From the IMG/VR virus record IMGVR_UViG_3300023174_000358, positions 1 to 37,678 of that record: a stretch of DNA of 37,678 bases. One strand, given 5' to 3'. Below, piece after piece: positions 32,027-37,678 of the stretch (the stretch's first letter is position 1; each line of letters opens with the position of its first letter). Source of the DNA: a virus. The notes beneath the pieces were generated by a model. That model was not told the DNA's origin. It saw only the letters and a list, made by a program, of their open reading frames with translations, and did not search any database. The translations under genes were made by a program, and so were the position numbers.

Positions 32027-32434
32027 TTATGAAGTTGTGCTGATAATAAGACTTCCACCTAGCACAATATCAGTATTGTATTCCCATCCAATTAATGGAA
32101 TTGATAGCCCATTTGCATTATAAATAGTTGCTATAGTAATATTTGCTTCAAAAGTATCATATCCATCATCTATATAGCAATTTACTCCTAATCTCCATTC
32201 TCCAGCAACCCCTCCAGAAAAATTTAAATTTTCCCCACCATACACATATCTACCGCCTTTCCATAATAGATTTGAATCTCTTGTATATGGATTAACAAAT
32301 CTAGAGCTTAGAATATGAACTGAACCATCAAAAAAATCTTGATTAAGAATTAATCCAGAAAAATATAAGTTAGGCGTGGAAAGCGGAAGCGTTGTTGGCG
32401 CTGCAATAACATCTCTTTTAACTATAAAAGCCAT
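32027..32434 (-). CDS. Small virion-like protein of unknown function
   Basis: A 135-residue beta-rich protein starting MAFIVKRDVIAAPTTLP; the start (F-I-V-K-R-D-V-I-A-A-P) resembles that of its partner 30783-32021 (L-I-I-K-K-N-T-T-F-K-I-P), suggesting a common N-terminal attachment tag. The middle has G-R-Y-V-Y-G-G and W-R-L-G-V-N. No membrane segment. A fibre or head-decoration role is possible. GTGTAA lies 8 bases before the ATG with no ribosome site. Confidence 0.6.
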   Translation of the reverse strand: MAFIVKRDVIAAPTTLPLSTPNLYFSGLILNQDFFDGSVHILSSRFVNPYTRDSNLLWKGGRYVYGGENLNFSGGVAGEWRLGVNCYIDDGYDTFEANITIATIYNANGLSIPLIGWEYNTDIVLGGSLIISTTS

Positions 32435-32442
32435 AAACTATA

Positions 32443-32448
32443 TTACAC
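32443..32448 (-). promoter_or_regulatory. GTGTAA promoter-like element overlapping an upstream stop, 8-base spacing
   Basis: Minus-strand GACTAGTGTAATATAG, where TAG is the stop codon of 32448-32714. It ends 8 bases before the ATG at 32434. No Shine-Dalgarno sequence is seen. Confidence 0.65.
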
Positions 32449-32714
32449 TAGTCATCCAAATAGGTTTTTATATCTTTAATTAACTTTTTTCTATTATTTA
32501 TTTCTAAAACTGTTACTAAAGTAGCTAATGATATTGGAAAGAATATCCTAAGAAAGAATTGAAGGTGATCTTCTTTACTTAATAAATCAAAGTAATTAAT
32601 ATAAAGGTCACTTAGCCCCCAAAGCGTAAAAAGTATCGCAGGGATAAAAGTGATAAAAAAGAACTTATCATAGGATTTTAAATCAGCCCACCAATTCTTA
32701 ATTTTAATTACCAT
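32448..32714 (-). CDS. Small protein with two membrane helices
   Basis: An 88-residue protein with hydrophobic segments at about 18-40 (F-F-F-I-T-F-I-P-A-I-L-F-T-L-W) and 50-68 (F-F-L-R-I-F-F-P-I-S-L-A-T-L-V), a charged loop between them and a basic C-terminus. It could be a holin or another phage membrane protein; no family was recognised. It is the rightmost gene with a phage-type GTGTAA element and lies at the edge of the host-like block. Confidence 0.6.
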   Translation of the reverse strand: MVIKIKNWWADLKSYDKFFFITFIPAILFTLWGLSDLYINYFDLLSKEDHLQFFLRIFFPISLATLVTVLEINNRKKLIKDIKTYLDD

Positions 32715-32723
32715 ACATAGGGC

Positions 32724-32729
32724 TTACAC
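32724..32729 (-). promoter_or_regulatory. GTGTAA promoter-like element, rightmost intergenic copy
   Basis: Minus-strand AGATGTGTAAGCCC, 9 bases before the ATG at 32714, directly after the stop of the FecR gene. This is the last intergenic copy, so it marks the present right limit of the phage transcription pattern. Confidence 0.6.
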
Positions 32730-32732
32730 ATC

Positions 32733-33662
32733 TTATCTGCTAATAGGTGGACCAAGATCGCTTCCTATTGGTGTGGCTAGTGATGGATTAGGTGACGAAG
32801 TTACAGGAGGAACAAGATTGGGATTTAGTAGAGGATTAAATTGTTGTGAACCAGATATTGCTCCTGCTCCACCACCTACCGATGCAGGACTAGCTGATGC
32901 TTCAGAACCAGCAGCAGTATCAATATCAGGAACATCACCTCCATCAATTTTACCTAAAGCAGTTGCACTATCAATTCTACCAGATACTACATCATTTATT
33001 TCACTAGCGAAAGATATACCTTGTGCTTTTGCAGTTTCTTGTGCGCTAGCGACTCCTTTAATTAAAGCATCATTAGCAAGTGGTGGCAATCCTTTTTCAG
33101 TAAACAAAGGTGATGAAGATGTTAAATCTTTAACATCAACACTCTTTGGACTTGAAGATGTCATTCCGTTTGGTGTTGCAGAAATTCCTTCGCCAGATTG
33201 TAATGTCATTGATTTACCATTTTTATCTGTTACGACAACTCCTGTGGTTGTTTCGGCCACGGCAATATGAGTAGCATCATCTCTCACATCAAACACTACA
33301 GTACTTCCATTTACTGCAGCTGTAACGCTTCCTGTTGTTACAGTTATAGTTTCTGTTTCTGGGTCTTTTGAAACAAGAAATGTTCCTTTATCGCATTTAA
33401 CCAAACGTTCTTTTCTAATAAATGAAAAAATTGAATTAGCGCCAATTCTTGTTATTGATTTATCGTCTAATGATATTTCGCACATGCTCTGTTCGCCAGT
33501 TCCAACTTGAGTATCTGATTCTATTTTGTCATTTAGAATAGCTGTTACTTTATTTGTATCTTTGAGACTGTAAACGTCATTTTTTACAAATGATAAAACA
33601 GAAGCAATTGAGCTATGATCCATTAGAGCTAGCAGAACTAGAGTAATTAATATTCTTATCAT
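32733..33662 (-). CDS. FecR-domain exported protein
   Basis: I choose the ATG at 33662 because it gives a Sec-type signal peptide, MIRILITLVLLALMDHSSIA; an in-frame ATG at 33695 only lengthens the overlap with the upstream gene. Residues about 30-130 match a FecR domain (V-G-T-G-E-Q-S-M-C-E-I-S-L-D-D-K-S-I-T-R-I-G-A-N-S-I-F-S in outline, then T-G-S-V-T-A-A-V and V-A-E-T-T-T-G-V-V-V). The last 130 residues are low-complexity (S, G, A, P). FecR-domain proteins are abundant in Verrucomicrobiota as periplasmic or outer-membrane proteins, often without a sigma partner. No sigma gene is adjacent. The start overlaps 33613-33987. Confidence 0.75.
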   Translation of the reverse strand: MIRILITLVLLALMDHSSIASVLSFVKNDVYSLKDTNKVTAILNDKIESDTQVGTGEQSMCEISLDDKSITRIGANSIFSFIRKERLVKCDKGTFLVSKDPETETITVTTGSVTAAVNGSTVVFDVRDDATHIAVAETTTGVVVTDKNGKSMTLQSGEGISATPNGMTSSSPKSVDVKDLTSSSPLFTEKGLPPLANDALIKGVASAQETAKAQGISFASEINDVVSGRIDSATALGKIDGGDVPDIDTAAGSEASASPASVGGGAGAISGSQQFNPLLNPNLVPPVTSSPNPSLATPIGSDLGPPISR

Positions 33663-33987
33663 ATAAAGTATTAGACAGTTGAGATTGAAAAACATTAGAT
33701 TTATATTTTAATGTTACTTGTTTCATCATGTAGCCTACTGACACATAGATTGCTTCATTATAAATTGGATTAGATGGTTTGTGGTTATTTAAATTTAATA
33801 TCCATTTGTGAGATTCTAATCCTATAGGCTCAATACCTTTGGTAAAGCATGAAGCTTCTTTTGTAACATATACAAATTCTAATCCAGATTTTTTTATATC
33901 TTCTTGCAATGTAGATTGAGGCATATAAACCAAACAAAAAATAAGCCCTGTTATAAAGATGCTAAATGTATAATAAATTTTATTCAT
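33613..33987 (-). CDS. Membrane-anchored or exported protein, unknown
   Basis: A 124-residue protein with an N-terminal hydrophobic segment at about 5-20 (Y-T-F-S-I-F-I-T-G-L-I-F-C-L-V) and a hydrophilic remainder with one cysteine. Its start overlaps the stop of 33984-34202 (ATGA) and its end overlaps the FecR gene by about 50 bases. These overlaps tie it into the operon running from the pseudopilin to the FecR gene. It might be a minor pilus or secretion component, but no motif supports that. Confidence 0.6.
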   Translation of the reverse strand: MNKIYYTFSIFITGLIFCLVYMPQSTLQEDIKKSGLEFVYVTKEASCFTKGIEPIGLESHKWILNLNNHKPSNPIYNEAIYVSVGYMMKQVTLKYKSNVFQSQLSNTLYDKNINYSSSASSNGS

Positions 33988-34202
33988 TGCATTGTAAAAA
34001 TAGAATATCTACCTTTGCCTAAGCACTGATAATAGTATGTATACTTTTCTTCTCCAATTTTATGAACTCCCCAAACTTCATCTTTAAAATAATCTCTTAA
34101 GCTAACTGTTTTGTGTTCTCCAATTTGTTTTTGTATCCATGTTGTAACTTCATGGACATTTCCTTCAAAGACTACTACTTTTCCATGACTTGTGTATTGC
34201 AT
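33984..34202 (-). CDS. Small soluble protein, unknown (72 residues)
   Basis: A hydrophilic protein with no signal or membrane segment. It starts inside the end of 34175-34441 (28-base overlap) with GGAA upstream of the ATG, and ends in a four-base overlap with 33613-33987. Layout supports a real gene in a compact operon; nothing in the sequence shows its function. Confidence 0.5.
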   Translation of the reverse strand: MQYTSHGKVVVFEGNVHEVTTWIQKQIGEHKTVSLRDYFKDEVWGVHKIGEEKYTYYYQCLGKGRYSIFTMQ

Positions 34203-34441
34203 TTTTCTGTTCCGCTTGCCGTTTGTATATCTAAATTGTTTTTAGTTTGTTTAGCTATTATTGATCCTATCATAGTTAATATTAAAAAACAAGCAAAAAG
34301 TAATCCATAATGTGTTTTTTGTTGGGCTTTCTTTTTGGCTCTATATTGATGAAAATTAGTTATAAAATCTTCTGTATCCCTTTTAGAGGGAAGACTCTTT
34401 TCATAATTACTTAATAATAAGTTTCTCATGTGATTATCCAT
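34175..34441 (-). CDS. Small single-helix membrane protein
   Basis: An 88-residue protein. A polar, basic N-terminal part (R-A-K-K-K-A-Q-Q-K) is followed by one membrane helix at about 45-63 (Y-G-L-L-F-A-C-F-L-I-L-T-M-I-G-S-I-I) and a short polar tail, so the N-terminus is likely cytoplasmic. The layout is like a small anti-sigma or secretion accessory protein, but no family is recognised. It starts 9 bases after the pseudopilin stop. A GTGTAA sequence lies 38 bases upstream, inside the pseudopilin gene. Confidence 0.6.
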   Translation of the reverse strand: MDNHMRNLLLSNYEKSLPSKRDTEDFITNFHQYRAKKKAQQKTHYGLLFACFLILTMIGSIIAKQTKNNLDIQTASGTEKCNTQVMEK

Positions 34442-34450
34442 TGTTTTATT

Positions 34451-35110
34451 CTATCTGGCTTTTGTGTCAGATTCTAATATTACACTACCATCTATTCTTA
34501 ACAAGTTTCTTGTGCTTCCATGTGGATTTTTAATTGTTTTATCTAAAGCACCACTAGAATGATTAGTAAAAGCTTTAGTAAAGTCCACTAAGAAATAATC
34601 ATTTGTATCTAATGCTAATATTTTTTTAGAATTTTCTATACCATATTCACCACCTGCTCCTCCAAAACAAGATCCTCTTTTCCAGATAGTAGGATGCTGT
34701 TCATTGTGTGCAGGACAACTAAACACAGTATTTGCTTTCTTTTTTTTACCTGTATATGTAACAGGAATATAATTAGTGAGATAATATTCTATGTTAGATT
34801 TATCAACTACATTTTGAGTTGTGCCACCAAATCTACTATCGCTAATAAATGTATTAATTGTTTGACCATCTGGACCTGGAGGCAACCAACCATCATTTTC
34901 TGCTGCAAATAATAAAATACTTGTACCAACTTGTTTCATGTTTGAAGCACAAGCAGCTTGAGATGATTTACGTTTGACTGCGCCAAAAGCAGAGAACGAT
35001 AAGCTCATTACAAATGCCATTATAACTATTACAACTGCCATTTCAACTAATGTAAAACCAAAAATTTTTAATAGTCTTGGATGTTTTAAAAGCGTGTTGG
35101 GAGTTTGCAT
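34451..35110 (-). CDS. Type II secretion pseudopilin with H-X9-DG motif
   Basis: A 219-residue protein. The class III (prepilin) signal is cut between Gly18 and Phe19 (K-I-F-G / F-T-L-V-E), with Glu23 as the required Glu+5 and a hydrophobic helix to about 45. The C-terminus has His197, nine residues, then Asp207-Gly208, the H-X9-DG motif of pseudopilins abundant in Planctomycetota, Verrucomicrobiota and Lentisphaerota. Four cysteines occur in the globular part. GAGGAG lies 7 bases before the ATG, and the start overlaps the end of the PEP-CTERM gene by 25 bases, so the two are translationally coupled. It would belong to a secretion pseudopilus at the inner membrane. Confidence 0.9.
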   Translation of the reverse strand: MQTPNTLLKHPRLLKIFGFTLVEMAVVIVIMAFVMSLSFSAFGAVKRKSSQAACASNMKQVGTSILLFAAENDGWLPPGPDGQTINTFISDSRFGGTTQNVVDKSNIEYYLTNYIPVTYTGKKKKANTVFSCPAHNEQHPTIWKRGSCFGGAGGEYGIENSKKILALDTNDYFLVDFTKAFTNHSSGALDKTIKNPHGSTRNLLRIDGSVILESDTKAR

Positions 35111-37566
35111 TTGTTTCTCCTCACAATTCTAAGACCTATTAAAACACTAGCACCACCTAATAGAAGTGATAATGTAGAAGGTTCTGGAATAACATTTACT
35201 ACTCCATCTGTGGTAAAACTATTAGCGTCCCATTTCAAATTTGAATTAGCAGTATCTAAATTAGGTAATGCTGCTAGTAATGTATTAACATCAAATGTAG
35301 ATGCTTCGATTGACTCAAAATTAAATAAATCATAACTATCATTCATTTGAAATGAGTAATTATCTAATGTTTCAAATGTCCATGATGTACTAGCTCCTAA
35401 TGTCAATAATGTACTTACATTAATAGCGTCATAGGTAGTACCTCTGGTAGTTGGTGCGCCTAATTGGAATTGGAATGTTCCATTACTTCCATTCAACTCA
35501 TAAGCAGTTAGCAGACCAGGACTATTGCCAGGGGCCACAGTACCACCATTTAAAGTCAAACCTTGCACACTACCAGAGCCACCTAATGTACCTCCTGTAT
35601 TTACTAAAACATCTCCTGCGTTTCCATTTACGGATAACAAACTTCCATTGATAGTAGTACTACCAATAGTACCACCAGAATTAACCGTAGCTGTACCAGA
35701 ATTAAATACAACAGTACCAGCTGTTCCTTCTACTAACAACGTTCCTCCACCTACAGTGCTAGTACCCAATAGACTACCTCCTGATTTTACATTGAGTCTG
35801 CCCCCTGTGTTAACCGTGGACACGCCAGTATTTCCATACACATCTAATGTACTACCATTAACAGTTGTGATACCAGAATTACCACCCAAATTCACTGTAG
35901 CTGTACCAGAATTAATAATAGTCTGGGCCACTGATCCACCCACAATCAAAGTACCACCATTAACAGTAGCTTTGGAAGAAGTACCACCTGTTTTCACATC
36001 AAAAATACTGCCTGTGGCAATTGTTGTTTCACCTACTATGCCACTATTGAGTAAACTTCCTCCTGTGAGAGTCGAGTTTCCAAGGAGCCCACCACTATAA
36101 ACTGTTGCAGTTCCTGCAGACATGGAGAATGTACTGCCAGTTCCTCTCATGTCTAAAGTACCACCTCCTTGTGTTATTGTGCCAGTTGCACCATCTACTG
36201 ATACTGTAGTAGTAACTCCAATGGAAAAATTACCAATAGTTCCTGTGCTATCAACTATTAGTCTTCCACTGTTAGCAGCCACACTGCCTGCAATGCCTTT
36301 AACTCTCAGAGTTCCTCCTGCCACAACAGAAGCACTAGAAGCAATGGAACCAGCAGTATCTACCAATAGTGTACCTTCTTGTATGGTGGTGTCACCGTTG
36401 TAAGCATTGACTGCCTGTAGAGTGACTGTGCCTGTGCCTGACTTGGTTAAACCTCTGATCGCAGCAGCTGTATTAAACAGTGATCCTTTGAAAATAAAAT
36501 CACCTACACCACCCAAAAGACTAATATCTGCAGTGGTGCCTCCAATGTCCATGGTGCCATCAAACTGCACAGTTAAATTAGTGCTGTTGTTGAACAATCT
36601 TCTGCCACCACTAGTACCTGCAGATGGAGTTAATATGTTTGCGCCATTAGTAAACTGTAATATTGTTTTGTATCCACCATGATTGGTGAAACTCATGTTG
36701 CCTCCTTGATATTGGTTTACAGCATAAGTGGTAGTAGCAACAGAATTAGATCCTGCCAAGTCCACAGTGCTCATGTTGGCCAGACTGCTAGACCCTTTGA
36801 AACTATTCTGAACTGATAACCCTGTAACTGAATTGACTACTAGTTTTGAAGTACCATTTGACATTGTTACTAGGCCTTGACCTACGCCTGTAGTACCATT
36901 CACAATGACTGTGCCTCCACCTGTTATTTCAAAACCACCAGCTAGTGTGTTGGTACCATTCATTGTGACAGTGCCTGCTCCTATGTGTTTAACTATACCA
37001 GCAGTGGACAGACCTCCTTGCTTCAATTCATTGTTGAATGTGAATGCGCCATCTCCTGCCAGAGTTAATGTTCTGGATGTACTAGAAGATGCAGTTGTAA
37101 GAGAAGCAATATTATTGAATACTAATGTACCACCTGTTGCTTGAAACCAAGTGTTACTGTTATTGGCATTCTCCACTAATATGTTGAATGTTTGAATGGC
37201 AGTAGAATTGTTAGTAATGCCACCACTAGATGATAATGTCTGTGCACCATTAAAACTATTAATTAAATATGGATTTGCATTGGTTAAAAATGTTATATTT
37301 TTTGCAGCTCTAGTGGAAGTCAAGATGACGGTATTATTATTGGCTCCATAATTGCCAAATGTAATTTCATCTGTGGTAGTGCTTGAGCTAGTAGATGAAG
37401 GTTGAATTCCATTTGTCCAACTGGTTGGTGATGTCCAGTTTGACCCAGTATTGTTCCAAAGAAATACTACTGCATGAGATTCTTGGACAGCTCCAGACAT
37501 TAAAAAAGCCGCAATTAATTTTGCGGCTGTGTTTCTTAGTAACCCTTTTAGTAGGTTTATTTTCAT
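35086..37566 (-). CDS. PEP-CTERM protein with autotransporter-type beta repeats
   Basis: An 826-residue exported protein. The signal peptide is residues 1-32 (cut after S-H-A). Residues about 150-400 include autotransporter-associated strand repeats (G-A-G-T-V-T-M-N-G, G-T-G-T-V-T-L-Q). Residues 400-690 are AIDA-like beta-helix repeats (G-G-T-L-x-V, N-S-G-T-A-T-V), then N-G-G-T-V-A-P-G-N-S-P-G. The C-terminal sorting signal is I-P-E-P-S-T at 793-798, a hydrophobic helix and R-I-V-R-R-N-K; proteins of this kind are processed by an exosortase and put on the surface or into a matrix. AAGGAG is 11 bases before the ATG. Composition is less AT-rich than in the fibre genes (51 of 120 bases G or C in 36181-36300). 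Confidence 0.9.
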   Translation of the reverse strand: MKINLLKGLLRNTAAKLIAAFLMSGAVQESHAVVFLWNNTGSNWTSPTSWTNGIQPSSTSSSTTTDEITFGNYGANNNTVILTSTRAAKNITFLTNANPYLINSFNGAQTLSSSGGITNNSTAIQTFNILVENANNSNTWFQATGGTLVFNNIASLTTASSSTSRTLTLAGDGAFTFNNELKQGGLSTAGIVKHIGAGTVTMNGTNTLAGGFEITGGGTVIVNGTTGVGQGLVTMSNGTSKLVVNSVTGLSVQNSFKGSSSLANMSTVDLAGSNSVATTTYAVNQYQGGNMSFTNHGGYKTILQFTNGANILTPSAGTSGGRRLFNNSTNLTVQFDGTMDIGGTTADISLLGGVGDFIFKGSLFNTAAAIRGLTKSGTGTVTLQAVNAYNGDTTIQEGTLLVDTAGSIASSASVVAGGTLRVKGIAGSVAANSGRLIVDSTGTIGNFSIGVTTTVSVDGATGTITQGGGTLDMRGTGSTFSMSAGTATVYSGGLLGNSTLTGGSLLNSGIVGETTIATGSIFDVKTGGTSSKATVNGGTLIVGGSVAQTIINSGTATVNLGGNSGITTVNGSTLDVYGNTGVSTVNTGGRLNVKSGGSLLGTSTVGGGTLLVEGTAGTVVFNSGTATVNSGGTIGSTTINGSLLSVNGNAGDVLVNTGGTLGGSGSVQGLTLNGGTVAPGNSPGLLTAYELNGSNGTFQFQLGAPTTRGTTYDAINVSTLLTLGASTSWTFETLDNYSFQMNDSYDLFNFESIEASTFDVNTLLAALPNLDTANSNLKWDANSFTTDGVVNVIPEPSTLSLLLGGASVLIGLRIVRRNKCKLPTRF
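37507..37528 (-). other. Terminator-like hairpin inside the PEP-CTERM signal peptide region
   Basis: Minus-strand arms AGCCGCAA / TTGCGGCT (8 bp) with loop AATTAA are followed by TTTTTTA, the form of a rho-independent terminator, at about codons 14-22. The codons spell A-A-K-L-I-A-A, so the symmetry may arise by chance from alanine pairs, or may attenuate transcription or translation. Confidence 0.45.
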
Positions 37567-37575
37567 GGTATTAGT

Positions 37576-37678
37576 TTACTCCTTCTTGTTTTCATCTAAA
37601 TGTATAGACACCTCTTGATAAGTTTTGTTCATTTTATTTTTCTTTGTTTTTTGAACATATGTCCAATCATTTAACATA
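37576..37678 (-). CDS. C-terminal end of an upstream gene, unknown
   Basis: An open frame comes in from the right edge and stops at TAA (37578-37576), 9 bases before the PEP-CTERM ATG. The visible 33 residues (MLNDWTYVQKTKKN, then ... L-D-E-N-K-K-E) are charged, and the ribosome site AAGGAG of the next gene lies within its last codons, as in coupled operons. It could also be a short gene starting at the ATG at 37677. Nothing shows its function. Confidence 0.35.
   Translation of the reverse strand, partial: MLNDWTYVQKTKKNKMNKTYQEVSIHLDENKKE

Noticed and set aside
32773-33270. A 165-residue plus-strand frame opposite the FecR gene
   Set aside because: It mirrors the low-complexity C-terminus of the FecR gene; no ribosome site or domain supports it.
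35105-37144. Several long plus-strand open frames opposite the PEP-CTERM gene
   Set aside because: They are low-complexity mirror images of the beta repeats, lack ribosome sites and recognisable domains, and lie fully opposite a well-supported gene.
1-37678. CRISPR array, tRNA genes, insertion sequence or integrase
   Set aside because: No direct repeats with spacers, no cloverleaf-like sequence, no transposase or recombinase frame was recognised on either strand.

Overview
The window is an AT-rich, gene-dense stretch in which every gene I support lies on the minus strand, so transcription runs from base 37678 toward base 1. No intergenic gap exceeds about 125 bases, and I see no tRNA, rRNA, CRISPR array, integrase, transposase or reverse transcriptase. 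Most of it (about 1 to 32.7 kb) is the packaging, head, lysis and receptor-binding region of a tailed phage or prophage. The right end (about 32.7 to 37.7 kb) holds genes of bacterial type: a PEP-CTERM protein with autotransporter-type repeats, a type II secretion pseudopilin with the H-X9-DG motif, and a FecR-domain protein. That combination is typical of Verrucomicrobiota and neighbouring PVC phyla, so the host is probably a low-GC member of that group. Whether the right end is host flank or phage cargo cannot be settled here.

Layout in order of transcription. 37.7-32.7 kb: end of an unknown gene, PEP-CTERM protein, pseudopilin, three small overlapping genes, FecR protein. 32.7-30.8 kb: a two-helix membrane protein and two surface/fibre-like proteins, one with a concanavalin-like domain. 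30.7-24.9 kb: a Dps-like protein with a phage N-terminal motif, a zinc-ribbon protein, a sigma-like factor, a candidate small terminase, an ERCC4-type nuclease and the large terminase. 24.9-16.3 kb: portal, two copies of a small-protein-plus-fibre cassette, a large virion protein with an internal duplication, and a small fibre-like protein. 16.3-11.9 kb: lysis-type block (holin-like protein, lipoproteins, short amphipathic protein, endolysin) with a BspA-type leucine-rich-repeat protein and another virion-like protein inside it. 11.8-7.5 kb: head block (DUF5824-like protein, protease-scaffold fusion, decoration-like protein, major capsid protein, strong terminator, SAP-like protein, second terminator). 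7.4-1 kb: a 1160-residue repeat fibre and four further fibre-like or lectin-like proteins, the last running off the left edge. No tail sheath, tube or tape measure is recognised with confidence.

The most striking signal is a short element, GTGTAA followed usually by T or A (read on the minus strand), placed just before 16 gene starts. In ten of these it ends 6-13 bases from the ATG, most often exactly 8, with no Shine-Dalgarno sequence; in the others it is 22 or more bases away, and most of those starts have a Shine-Dalgarno-like sequence. It divides the phage region into about 16 transcription units. I infer a phage late promoter of -10 type that produces leaderless or nearly leaderless mRNAs, possibly read by the sigma-like factor encoded at 28817-29500. 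This promoter/sigma pairing is the best candidate here for an undescribed system. Second-tier points are the Dps-like fusion, the ERCC4 nuclease inside the terminase operon, and the shuffled, cysteine-rich GGG-repeat fibre family.
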